DNA from: Sequoia sempervirens
Taxonomy: Eukaryota; Streptophyta; Pinopsida; Cupressales; Cupressaceae
DNA length: 64,000 nt
Reading direction: 5' to 3'
Assembly (NCBI GenBank): GCA_007258455.2
Contig: VDFB02047230.1
Coordinates: 161,828,635-161,892,634 of the forward strand
Each line of letters starts with the position of its first letter. Positions within the stretch are counted from its first letter, which is position 1. Shown here piece after piece: positions 35,196 to 46,205 of the stretch. Made by a program: the position numbers and the translations under genes. The notes under the pieces are model-generated. The model was not told the origin of the DNA. It saw only the letters and a list, made by a program, of their open reading frames with translations, and made no database searches.

Positions 35196-36094
35196 CCTAC
35201 ATGTCTGCCAAAGTTTACTTCCAATTTTTATGATTGTTTTTCTTGACTGTCAAATTTTACTTACAAATTTGAAATTTATTTCTGCTCATTTTGATGAGGA
35301 TATATTTAGCCAATGTGTAAACACCTTTTTTTTGCATCACAACCATAGTAACGAGACTCAGACTCGTTTAAAGCTTGTTTCATGCAACCTTTATTAAATA
35401 GACCTTAAATACACAATAATATCATTAAATAGAATAAAATTTGATCACATACACAAGTATACATCGATCACTTAAGTATAAACACAAATTTTAGTTGAAG
35501 GAAATATACATACACAAGTATACTATTATTATTCCCTTAATAATTTTTTACCTAGCTGCAATGTCATTTGAGTAGTCTTAGTCTTATGTGCCAAATTGAT
35601 TAAAGAAATGTGGAAGTGTTAAGCTCCAAATTGCCAATACTAAGTATATCTATAACTATAAATTGTCTCTATCACATTCATAATAGAAAGGAACTTGTTG
35701 GAAGTAGTATGCTCTAAATTTACAATACTTAGTGAATCTAGATCCATAGTTAGTAATGTCCAAACAAAACTTGTCCCAACAGCCATAGGGAAATCGGAAA
35801 AGTTAATGGGTAATAATCGATGGGCTATATAGGAGGCTGTCATACTATTAGTTGATTACCTAATCCTTCCCTTTCCACTTTGACACACTATTAATGTGAT
35901 AGAGATAATTCATAGATATAAATATTAAACAATGTTGCAGCCTGCAATAAGCCAATAACACAAAAAAATTAACATTCAAAGTTTAAACTTTATAATTAAA
36001 TTATTAAACTAAAAAAATGGGTTAGCTTTTAGTTAGCTTTTTTGGATAGCTCTACTAGGTGTTGAGGACATTCCATTTATCTTTTGAATGTTAA
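35196..36094. other. Sequence interrupting SPT16 copy 2
   Basis: About 900 bp without SPT16 similarity or ORF of note, A+T-rich. Either an unidentified insertion or unrelated spacer joined by deletion. Confidence 0.5.
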
Positions 36095-36542
36095 GAAGTC
36101 ATAGTTTCAAGGATTTTTCAAGTGAGTAAGAGAGCTATAGGAGCAACCTCATCTAAAGGATTTTGAACTAGAGTTTGATATACCATTTAGAGAGCTTGGT
36201 TTTCATGGATATAAAGTATTATGAAAGAAAAATGAACTTGAACTAGCGGCCAATTTTGAAGACTATTACTGATGATCCAGATAAATTTATTGAAGATGGT
36301 GGTTGGGAATTTTTGAATATGGAAGCTAGTGATTCTGATTTTGATAATTCAAAAGAGCCGGATCAATGATACGAACCTTCTGATGTAGAAGAGCAATCAA
36401 AATTAGATGAGGAAGGTTTAGAAGATGAATCTCTTGTCGAGTTAGAAGAGGATGAAGAAGAAGAAGAAGACTATGAAGAGGAGGAAGGTAAAACATGGGA
36501 TGAATTAGAAGCCGAATCCAGAAATGCAATCATTTACTTTTA
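36095..36542 (+). pseudogene. SPT16: Captured SPT16 fragment, copy 2, second part (acidic tail)
   Basis: Resumes with FQGF and LEFDIPFRELGFHG, then jumps by an internal deletion to IKYYE, ITDDPDKFIEDGGWEF, and extends past copy 1 into the acidic C-terminus: SLVELEEDEEEEEDYEEEEG then KTWDELEAESRNAI. The KTWDELE-A box is the conserved end of plant SPT16. So the two copies together cover more than either alone and differ in extent. Confidence 0.9.
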
Positions 36543-36660
36543 AACTAATTAATATGAAATCATTTGCTTTTTTCAAGGAAATAAAAAATTATATCATTTA
36601 ACATATTAATTATACTTACAAATTATTGAAGGATTAATGTTTTTCAAAATTATTGAAGAA

Positions 36661-37452
36661 TTAGCTCTTTTTGCCGATGTTGGACGCACATTTGACATTA
36701 ATGTTGATGGTCGGAAATTTGCTATGTAATGAAGTTTTTTTTTGCATTTCCTTCAATGCTTCTTGGTTTGCGGGAGTAAGGAGATTGTTAGGACAGTGGT
36801 GTGAAGTAGTCTGGTGGTTAACGTACCAGAGAAGAAATAGAGGCCAACTTAACTTTGAAAGCGATGAGGAAATTGGATCCTTTTGATGGAAAAGTGACGA
36901 TGAAGAGACTTTGTGGCTTGTTCCTGTACAAGGATGTGAAGGTGGTGCAATTTGTGCAAATCATTCTGGTTAATGGCTTTGAAGATTTGAAGCAAAGATA
37001 TCAGACTAATATGGATATATACTCTCTAATCATGGTGTGGGGACTAGACTTAGGAGAGTAGGTGGAGGCTGTAAGAAAAGTGATGAAAGCATTGGTGCAT
37101 AGGGATTTCTTAGTGAGCATGGAGAGTATCCTGGAAAGGGCTATACCAAGAAAAGGCTTTGTGAGCAAAGGCATGGAAGGTGTGGACCTGGAAGTAGAAG
37201 AGATAGATTTCCCTTTCATTAGGTGGCTAGAAGGAAGAACTAAAGCAGTGTGGAGAGAGGGTGTGAAACGGGGGTGGAAAGCTTTGAAACTGTGCGTCGA
37301 ATTAGTGGAGATTGAGGAGATAATAATGAGACTCAAAGCCATCACTAGAGGAGCTGTGTGAGAAGAAGGGTTTGCGTCTGAGAAAGAAGGTGAAGCTGCT
37401 TGCGGAAATGTTCCCATTGCATCTGGTCAATGCTTCTAGAACTTCTATGTAA
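36661..37452 (+). pseudogene. Unidentified conserved-looking ORF, broken (captured gene?)
   Basis: One frame from 36855 reads AMRKLDPFDGKVTMKRLCGL, NGFEDLKQRYQTNMDIYSLI, TAG at 37059, then ESILERAIPRKGFVSKGMEG, EIDFPFIRWLEGRTKAVWRE and GVKRGWKALKLCVELVEIEE. Shifting frame near 37350 gives KKVKLLAEMFPLHLVNASRT and SM with a stop at 37452. One stop and one shift in ~200 codons argue for a real coding ancestor. I cannot name the family. It follows the SPT16 copies on the same strand by about 120 bp. Confidence 0.5.
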
Positions 37453-39121
37453 ACTAATTTACTATGTTTAAGCTAGATGTTGATGTATAAGCTTAAGGGG
37501 TTAAGGCCTGTTTTTGGTTTTGATACTGTAAATAGCTAGTGTTTGGGTAGTAGTTAGTTGGATAGTTTTTAGGCAATTGTGGTAGGGATTTTTGATCCAT
37601 AGGTTTTTATTCTATTTTAACAAACATGATGTGATGGTGTTGGAAGAAATTTTTATTTGGAGCTTTGTATATTTTGATTTATCTTAAATAAAATAAAAAT
37701 ATTATCACCGATCAAAGAAAAATAAATTTAAATATCGTTTAATAAATTTGATATAATCCTATGAACAAATTCAAATACCTGTGTACTCTCCTCACCGGAC
37801 TTCCTCCGTGCATCCTGGCTTTGTGATCTCTTCAGTTGTTGGTAGCACCTTGCTCTCTTCCTTCGCGTGATGTTTTTCCCTTTTATGTCATCCGATTTCT
37901 TCCTTTACACGAGAAATTTTTAAATTTTCGATTTTGATTTCTTCCTTTGCACTGCGTTTTTCCCTTTTTTCCCTTTTTTGTCATTTGATTTCTTCCTTAA
38001 CGCTAGCTTGAGTGCCAAATTTTGGCCATTAATGTAATCAATTTGGGGTGCCTAAGGCAACACCAAGTGTGACTATCATTGTACATTTTACTGTGGTCCC
38101 ACAAGGTGCTTCATCCTTCTTGGCGGTAGCGCGGTGAAAGCTTTTGTGTCAGGATGCGAGTCTTCCTTCTATTCCTGGCGGTGTTGCGGTGACTTCTGCA
38201 AGTCTTCTACCATTAGTGTATGTAGTGCGGTGACCACTACCGTCTTGTGGCTCCTTCATTAGCTCGGTGCAGTAGAGCAATTTTTACCATGGTCCCGTAA
38301 GTTGCTTCTTCCTTCTTAGCAGTAGTGCAGTGAAAGCTTTTGTGGCAACATTTTTATGCACAAAGGAGGCCATGGGGAGAGGACATGGGCGGTGTAAAAA
38401 TACTAAATCATTGAGAGGAAAGTGGGTGGAAATAGATGAGACAACATTGATTAAGCACTAAATTTATTTTGATATTTTTTTGTGAGAAAAATTACTAATG
38501 ACCTTTTCATAAATGTTATGTGAGTAATATTTTTGGATAAACTATGCAAATTTTTACATAACTATCATGGACTGTGAAAATAGAATGTTATTAATTTTCA
38601 TAAATGTGTTTGATAGCATATCATGCAATTGGAAATTAGGGGGGATTCTTGTCTTATAGTTGACTTAAGGAATTCCATAAGTCGATTGTCAGCATTTACA
38701 AGGTATGTGGTTATATGAAACATTCATATGTGAGAGACATAGAGATATTATATTGCATTTTAATTAATGACTAAAGGTTCATACTAATTTACTATTATTA
38801 TATTAGGTGGGTGACCTCCAAGGAGATCCATGAATCGCAAATGTCTAAACTTTGAAATGCTTCAATAATATTATGTTGTACTTGGACAATTGAAAACCTA
38901 TTTTATTCTCCTAGCAAGTTTTTTTTTATTTTCCATTATAATTCTAGACCAAACAACATTTACAGGGATGGCCTTCTACACAATTCTTAATTTGTATGAA
39001 GTTCATGAACTTGTTGTCAAGTAGTAAATTCCTTTCATAGACAGGAAATGTAAAGGCTTTATTGAAGAAAAGATAAGTAGTCTCTTTTTGAGGGTAATCC
39101 ACATGCAAAAAGTAAAAAGCA
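37453..39121. other. Element B interior with short duplications
   Basis: No gene. TTTTTCCCTTTT-GTCAT-TGATTTCTTCCTT is repeated at 37870-37910 and 37955-38000. A ~65-bp unit with TTCTTGGCGGTAGCGCGGTG is repeated at about 38090 and 38287. Confidence 0.55.
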
Positions 39122-39362
39122 CATAAAAACAATTTTACAGTAGAAAATCAGACTGAATCAGTTTTTAATAAGGAAAAATAGGTTTTGAAGGGGCCCCAAA
39201 ACCCTTTACAACGATGCTAAGCTGCAAGAGAAATTAAACCACTAAGCCCATCAGCCCAAAAAACCAAAAAGTTGACATAAGATGGAACATTAGCAACCCA
39301 AAAGCAAACCCAAAAGAAAAAAAACATCAACAAACCTACTGAACCAAAAGAGGAAGCACCAG

Positions 39363-41016
39363 CTACAAAAAATTATCTAAAACATTAGCCAAGGCCATGT
39401 TATCCTTGATGACCTCCTTATGGATACTGATAACATCCTTTAGCTCCTCAACAACAACAACAACCCTCTTTTTCATCTTGATCTTTGTCCTAAGGCACAA
39501 ACCCTCCTGCATGTCCTTCTCCAGCATAGGTGTAGAAGCTTCTGCTTTCTCCACTAGGTAAGAGCCACTAATCTCTTCAATCCTTTCCTTCATATTACCC
39601 AATTCAAGTAGTTTTCCAATCCAATTCAACACTTTTTCATTCAAAACAGAAAGACCCATAGCAGTGGTCTTCAAAGAGTTATTGCTAATATTGACCACTG
39701 TTTTCAAGTCCTCTGACATCTTTCCCATTTTATCCTCCAAACTTGCCACTCTATCCTCTAAAATTTTATTAACAATAACTTCCAAAGAGGAAATTATTTC
39801 CTCATGAGAAACCCCCAAACGATCAACATCGGCCAGTAGCTTATCAAGCGTAATATGCATTGATTTCACTTTGCCTTTTATTTCCTGCTCCTTTTGGTTA
39901 TGTCTTAGCATAGCAACACAAACATCCTGCCAATTTTTCATCTAAAGATTGAGCTCCTTAACCTCAAAAAATAACCACTTAACCAAGGAAAGCAGGTTTC
40001 TCGTCCCATCTTCGACCATTCTACAAAACATATTCATGTCAATTTCATCTCAGTTAATCAAAGGCTGACCCTTCTGCTCCAAGTCAACAGGGGCATCAGA
40101 ACAATCCCTATTCTATTCATCCTCTTCTTTTGTTGGGGAATCCTCGACATCCACAACATCCACCTTTATCCTCTCCTTATCTGGAAGATTCTCCAAATCA
40201 GCTAACGCCTCCAAATGTTCCTTCTTCACTTCCTTCTCCACAATAGAAAAATCCTAAGAACAATTAATCGCATCAATCCCCTACGTATCTACAGGGCCAG
40301 TCTCATTAGGCTTCACCTCCATCTTAGAGTTTCCCATATTAGTAGGGCCACTTAATTGACCACCCAAATTAACTGACACCTTAAGCCCTTGCACTGGGGA
40401 GATCTCTAGTAGACCATCCTTACCAGGAATAGGGTTCCCCAATGAAGCGTTTTGAACATAATCAAAATTTGAAGAATCCACATTACCCACAGGATGACAA
40501 CCCTTCAAACCCTCATCACCCACAGGATGACAACCCTTCAAACCCTCTTTTCCAGAAGACATGGGATTCACATTCGAACCAAGGGAAACCACCTCAATTT
40601 TCCTTTTGGTGTAAGGTTTAACTTTCTTCATGCCTTTTGTTTTCCCCTTTGAACATTTTCTAAAAGAATTAGCCATAGTCTCCCGCAACTCCACATCAGT
40701 CTCATAGCACTTACCCCATTCTTCTAATTTCTCATCTCTTTCCTCAGAGCCTCCATTAATAGGAATCCTCATATTCTGACTCTTCCTCCTCTGAACTACT
40801 ATTCCATTCACCGATAGAGTCCCCTATTTCATACCCATCATTTTTAACTTCCTTCTTACCAGGAGTTTTAAGGGAGACCGAGATCAACTTTAGCTTAATA
40901 TGAGAAAAAATCAAACACATAAGCCCTTGATGAAGAGCCGCCTTCTTAGGGTTCTTTCTGTGGTCTTCAATACTCTTCTCCATAGAATGTAATAGGTAAA
41001 AAGGAAATGAGACCAA
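39363..41016 (-). pseudogene. LINE-2 downstream ORFs: acidic linker, 9-aa repeat, coiled coil
   Basis: Three minus-strand pieces. 41016-40756 ends in an acidic SSSEEEESEYEDSY tail. 40811-40281 has basic patches (KGKTKGMKKVKPYTKRK) and a tandem GLKGCHPVG repeat (about 40485-40545). 39941-39363 is 192 codons with heptad-like spacing (ITLDKLLADVDRLGVSHEEI, LEDKMGKMSEDLKTVVNISN) and is probably a coiled coil. The charge pattern recalls a nucleic-acid-binding accessory or ORF1-like protein, but I recognise no family. Confidence 0.55.
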
Positions 41017-41167
41017 AACATTATTGCCTAAAATGATTTAAGAGCATAAAATGGTGAGTGTAAACCATAGAGAATCTACCTTCAAGGGTGAAGTATTGCA
41101 TAATGGCCAACATGAGGTCCCTTCAAAGCGGCTTCAGGGACTTCCTACCATAACCTCCACTTCCAAT

Positions 41168-41503
41168 TTACTTAACCTTCTTCCTCTCATCATGTTTAAA
41201 GAAATTTTCAAAAGCCTTCTTAGCTGCTCCCCTGTCTCTGAAAAACTTTCTCCCAGCAACTGAAAGACTAATTACCTCTGCAATAAAATCCTCTTCAATT
41301 TGAAACTCAATGCCCTGGTAACATAGAGACCTCCCATTCCATCCTTTCACAAATAAATCCATTACATCAGGGTCCGAGCCTTGAATTCTTTGCATAAATT
41401 GAGTAACCCCCCAATTCCAAGTGCTCCCACACAGTAGCATTTTTCTGAAACTCTTCATAGGAACTCGACTCAATTCTGCAATGGTCACCACCCATAGTGA
41501 CAT
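41168..41503 (-). pseudogene. LINE-2 downstream ORF with FRKMLLCGSTWNWGV-type domain
   Basis: 112 codons: SFRKMLLCGSTWNWGVTQF, GSDPDVMDLFVKGWNGRSL, YQGIEFQIEEDFIAEVISLS and GRKFFRDRGAAKKAFENFF. It looks like the N-terminal part of a globular domain and runs toward the ORFs at 39363-41016 with frame changes. I do not recognise the family with certainty. Confidence 0.5.
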
Positions 41504-41819
41504 GAAACAAATGAAAACCTAAAAAACACTTGGAAGAAATTAAAAAGTAAAATGAACCAGGTGCTACTCAAAAAAATATAACAAACACCCACAATATGTG
41601 TGGGCTTATCATTCCAAGTAATCCTACCAAAACTGTCAGTCCATCCTTCTATGGAAACCAAGGAAAGAATAATGAAACTGAAAGAGAAAAGGGTCGACAT
41701 GCAAAACCCAACTTAAAATCATAATGAAAAACCTTTCCCTGAGAACATCTCGCCTAGAAACAGGCTAGCTGGTCATCATTATAAATACACTTCAGATTAA
41801 GAGGTAGCGATTCAAAAGA

Positions 41820-42084
41820 ATCCTACTTAGATCTCTCAACCACTCCCACGTTGGTAACCCCATCAGCCATCATGTTTGCTTCATGAAAAAGATGTGTGAT
41901 TTTGATCTAATCAAATGAGTTAATAATAGATATCAATTCATTAATAAAATTGGCAATTGACCATGACAGAGGACATTTCATCATGAGACAATTAATCACA
42001 TTAAGAGATTCCTCCTCTAGCCATAGTTTAGAAACACCTTGTTTCTTAGCCAAAACTAATCCATGATAAGTTGTTGCAGCTCTG
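41820..42084 (-). pseudogene. LINE-2 RNase H-like domain
   Basis: The minus strand reads CRAATTYHGLVLAKKQGVSK, LWLEEESLNVINCLM, SWSIANFINELISIINSFD, stop, IKITHLFHEANMMADGVTN and GVVERSK. The pattern A-x-x-x-G-L-x-L-A-x-x-x-G, E-x-D/E-S-L-x-V-I-x-x-L and H-x-x-R/H-E-A-N-x-x-A-D is the RVT_3 RNase H of plant L1 LINEs. The Asp of the usual E-GDS is replaced (EEES). Confidence 0.85.
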
Positions 42085-42126
42085 CATAAAAAAACAATTG
42101 TACAATAGAAAATCAGATTCAATTAG

Positions 42127-44560
42127 TTATGTATTATTTTGCTTGCACATTTATCTAAAAGACATAGGGTATTCACCATACATTTCCCTTGACAAAGAAA
42201 ACATGTGATTTCATTTATTTTTACTGTATATCTTAGAAGTGAAATTGTTGTTACATAATGATGCACTGAGAAAATAATATATACAAAAAATGCAAAGAAA
42301 ATGTTTGAAATTTAACATGCAACCTACTGTGTTGTGTTGAAAGGAATCAAGATTAAACGGGACAAGAAATAAAAATAAAATTTTGATGATTGTACTTAAA
42401 AGTCAATAGGATATGAAAAGTGTGGACAATGATGGTGCTGAAATTGAAAATCTTGATTCTGATGACATTACTGTTTTATGTCATTAGAGATAAAGAGCAC
42501 ATACAATTTTATATTCATAGAAAATGAAGATTTGAAACTAGTAGACTAAAAATGTAAACATTGTAAGATTTTTCCTTAAACAATAATTCACACACTCACT
42601 TACAAAAAAGGGTGAAGCATTTTTTATTCAAACTCTATTTTCTTTAATAGACATAACAGTAAAAGAATATTTACAAGTACAAGAATATATACATTGTTTC
42701 ATAGAAAATAAGAAATGTTTCATAGAATATATCTTTAGAATGTAGGAACTTCCTCTGTCGGATATTTGGAAATTCCTACATGCAAGTTATGCTTCGGAGT
42801 GAAAACACCCGAAAGTGTTTCACATCGGCTCAAGGTACAATTATAAATTAATGCATGTTGTTGATTATTTTAGATGGAGATTGGAAAAAATGCAGAGCCT
42901 GAGTGTTCAACTAGCAAAAGAAGAAGATATGTACATGGACGTGGCCCTAAAACTGTTAAAGAAACAATTCAAACAAGTGATTGTACAAAGACAAGCGGAT
43001 TTATGATTTTATCTTAGAATGTACAAACTTTCACTATCGAATATTAAAGAAGTCAAGTTAGATCAGAAACTAGATAAGTAGATTTATGATTTTATCTTCA
43101 GAATGTAGGAAATTCCTCTATCAAATATTTGGAAATTCCTACACTCAGGTTCTGCTCCTGAGCAAAAACACCCGTAAGTGGTTTAGACTGGCTCAAGGTA
43201 CAATCCAACTTGGTTATGACACTGATAGCAATCCAATTTTTCCTGAACCATCCATACCCGAACATTGCATCACAATCTATTCTTCTTGCACATAAAAATG
43301 CCACATAATAACCCCTTCTAAATAAAACTCAAAATACCATGAAATAATGAGTCCCCTATATTAGTAAGTAAGTAGGCAGTCTATAGGGCATAGTTTGATT
43401 TTATACAAGGATGCTCATGACAAGGATGCTCATGAAAGGAATCTTCAAGTAATAGTGAGTGAGTTGTTTGAGATTGTAGTTGATGGTGCAATATGCAATC
43501 TTAAAGGAAGTTAGCAAAGCAGTAAATGTGCAAGAAAATCATATTGTACACAACAAACAATTCACAATGTTATCTTGCATAATGCCTTAAGTTTGAAGCC
43601 AAATAACTCATTGTATCTTGATGAAAGTAGTGACCTTAATGTTCAATCACTGGCAAGCATGATTTTAAAACATGCTATTGTGCTTATGGAGGTAGCATTT
43701 TAAGGAAGGTGGTGAGTGGTGGTTTGGAACAATGGCAGGTATGAAGGAGTTACTTTATATGCATACTATGCAGTCTAGCCTAAGACAACATTCTTAGAAG
43801 AGATTGAAGGTGGATTATGGAACTCAAGGGTTACCATGATAAAGATTAAAGTAAAGACTAAGATCTATTTAAAAGCCACTATCATGAAGATATTAAAGAT
43901 GACAAATGAAAAACCCTAGCAGCTGGAGTAATGAACATAGTGCGAAAGAGGACAGTGTGCTAGGGAAAATTTAGGAGATCTCCACATTATCTAAACACAG
44001 GAAAATACATCATTTATTTATTTTTTTAAATTAAAATAAATTATTCTAAACCCTATACAGGACACATTGATACTTCAAAAGCATCTGATTTATTTTTCTA
44101 AATTAAAATAAGTCATCCTAAACCCTATATAGGATACATTGATACTTCAAAAGCAACTGAAGGAATTTGAGATTATGCAAACATATGTCAATTAAATACC
44201 TGGATTACAAACAGTAGTGCAAACATTGTAACCCTTGTTGATCAGAGCAGGAATGAGATAAACAACAATGAATCCTATGCCTCTTATCACACACATGCCC
44301 TTACCATTCTTTGTCATTCTTTACTAAAACACTTCTCCATTTTGGTGAGCTACGCCTGAAAATAAGGTTTCAACAAAGGTTTTATTGTATGTTTATTAAA
44401 ATGAAAACTCCATTCTAGTAGGTTATGCCTGAAAATAAGATTTTGACAAAATTTTTAGAGTATGTTTATTAGAGTTTTAGAGTATTTTGGCAGGCTATAT
44501 TCAAATGAATTGTGACTGGCATGATTTGCTGCATTTCATGTTGTAAACTGTAATGATGCC
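42127..44560. other. Element B interior after LINE-2, mostly unassigned
   Basis: No intact ORF. It includes a ~115-bp direct duplication (42730-42845 and 43095-43205) flanking an exon-like open frame, an ~80-bp tandem duplication (44015-44160, CCCTATAYAGGAYACATTGA), and a 90-bp block shared with the CACTA element (44330-44420). Confidence 0.55.
42730..43205 (+). repeat. Direct duplication around an exon-like frame
   Basis: Two ~115-bp copies share TTTGGAAATTCCTACA, AAAACACCCG and GGCTCAAGGTACAAT. Between them, TTATTTTAG is followed by an open frame WRLEKMQSLSVQLAKEEDMY then MDVALKLLKKQFKQVIVQRQ and ADL, ending at 43006. It could be a captured exon; unidentified. Confidence 0.45.
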
Positions 44561-44564
44561 ATGA

Positions 44565-45200
44565 TTACCGTACTACTACCGTCTCTTATTAGACCCGCTA
44601 TAGTATGGCAGTGTTCTGCACTTCCCTTCTGTTGTTCACCAGACTACCACCTTCCTCAAGGCTTCCTATTGCAGGGTTGCGATGTATACCGCTCTACCGC
44701 ATAAGTTTCTCACCTTCCCGATGGTATAGTGGTGTATGATTTTGATCATTACTTGAAGAGTGTCAATGAGACAATCTTATATGTCTTACCAATATCTCAA
44801 TGTCTCATTGAAATTATATCTTTATATGTTCCTCTGATATTGGTTTCCGATGTCAATAAGACAAGTTAATATCTCTTGCCGATATGCTAGTGTCTCATCA
44901 ATAATTTCCTTCAGCGGTATTTCTTTATATATTTGTGTAACTCTGCCATGTCGGCGAGACTCATGATTATTGCTGTGATATGGCAGTGTTTTTCCCTTCC
45001 CTTATGTTGTTTATTGCACTACCGCCTTGCTCAAGGCTTCTTGCTGTGGGGATGCGATGTATACTGCTCTACCACATATGTTTCTCACCTTCCTAGTGGT
45101 ATAGCGGTGTATGCTTTTGATCATTACTTGAGGAGTGTCGATGAGACAATCTTATTTGTCTTACCAATATCTCAATGTCTCATCAACATTACTTCATTAT
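44565..45200. repeat. ~374-bp tandem duplication with GAGAC/GTCTC hairpins
   Basis: TGCGATGTATACYGCTCTAC occurs at about 44679 and 45053, with collinear flanks. Each unit has opposed GATGAGACA...TGTCTCATC words and TGCCGATATGCTAGTGTCTC, echoing the Copia-1 LTR wording around 11500. Possibly a diverged LTR relative. Confidence 0.6.
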
Positions 45201-45294
45201 ATCCAAGAGTTGTGTTTCTCCAAGCACTTGTAGATATACGTTGTCGATGTGATGTATGTGATTCTCTCCTCCATATAGGGGTGTCTAAACTAAC

Positions 45295-45400
45295 ATTAAA
45301 CCTGAAGCTAAACTCGAAGCTAAAGTTAGAGCTCAAAGTGGTGCTAAACTTGAAGCTAAAATTGGAGCCAAATGCAACACTAATGATGGTGTCACACTCG
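45295..45400 (+). repeat. Short inverted relative of the 12-bp minisatellite
   Basis: AAACTTGAAGCTAAA and CTCGAAGCTAAAG units are the reverse complement of the TTTGCTTCAAG family at 32092-32600. Confidence 0.65.
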
Positions 45401-46205
45401 AATCTAATATCGGCACAAAAGGAAACACTAATGTCGACAAAAAGAAGCACTGACTTGTCTTGGTCAGCATAAATAAATGTTGAAAATAGCGCCATCCTGA
45501 TAAATAGCATCAAAGTTTTCAAAACTGTGGGTGGAAGCAAAAAATGGAGCAAATCACAGGGATTTGTTGTAGTGATGCTCATGTTTTGGGAGGATGGTGG
45601 CAACATGTTGTGAGAGAGTATGTAGCTTTGTGGGTTGCATGTGTGGATCATTTTTATTGTTCTTGGTACTTCATGCTTTGATTTACTTAGCACACCTTGA
45701 TATAGTGTTGATTGGTAGACTTGATATGCTTTGACATTACCTATGTAGTGGGAGTTCCTGGATATGTATGTTCATTAATAGGTTTTTTACAAGGAGCCTA
45801 TGATTGCAGTTTACAAGTTGCATATGTTCTTGGCATGAGTTTACTAATGTATTGATACTTTGGAGGTATGGATGGTTGGATGTATTAGTATGTTTTGTGG
45901 ATGTTATTTATGATCGTGTTGGTTTTTTCAGTTAACAACAGCTTGGTTAGAGCATTTGTTATCACTTGGATTTGATGCTTGTGCTCATGGATTGTGCACT
46001 TTCACCTTGGCATGTTCCTTTTCTTCCATAAGTGGCACGTTGGAGGATAAGAGGAGTTCTTGCTTGAGATGGTGGTCACTTTGTTCTTATTGCAGGTATC
46101 TTGATGGAGCACAAGAGTATGTTACAAATTCATGTGGTTTCATGGATGGATATGATGATGTATATCATGCATTGATCCCTGATGCAATGCATACAAGTGG
46201 GATAA

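Larger units (their letters stand above)
39162..42084 (-). mobile_element. 5'-truncated LINE (LINE-2) with RNase H and extra 3' ORFs
   Basis: Flanked by an imperfect ~40-bp direct repeat, 39122-39161 and 42085-42126 (shared core TAGAAAATCAGA), read as an unusually long, decayed TSD. On the minus strand it opens with an L1-type RNase H (to about 41820), then a series of broken ORFs, and ends with GGGTTTTGGGGCCCCTTC, also seen at LINE-1's 3' end. Plant L1 LINEs often carry such an RNase H at the ORF2 end; ~2.3 kb of ORF-rich sequence after it is not usual. The RT part is lost by 5' truncation. Confidence 0.7.

Noticed and set aside
28036..46205. Search for gag-pol inside element B and the A leader
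   Set aside because: No zinc knuckle, DDE, YVDD or RNase H signatures found on either strand apart from the nested LINE RNase H.
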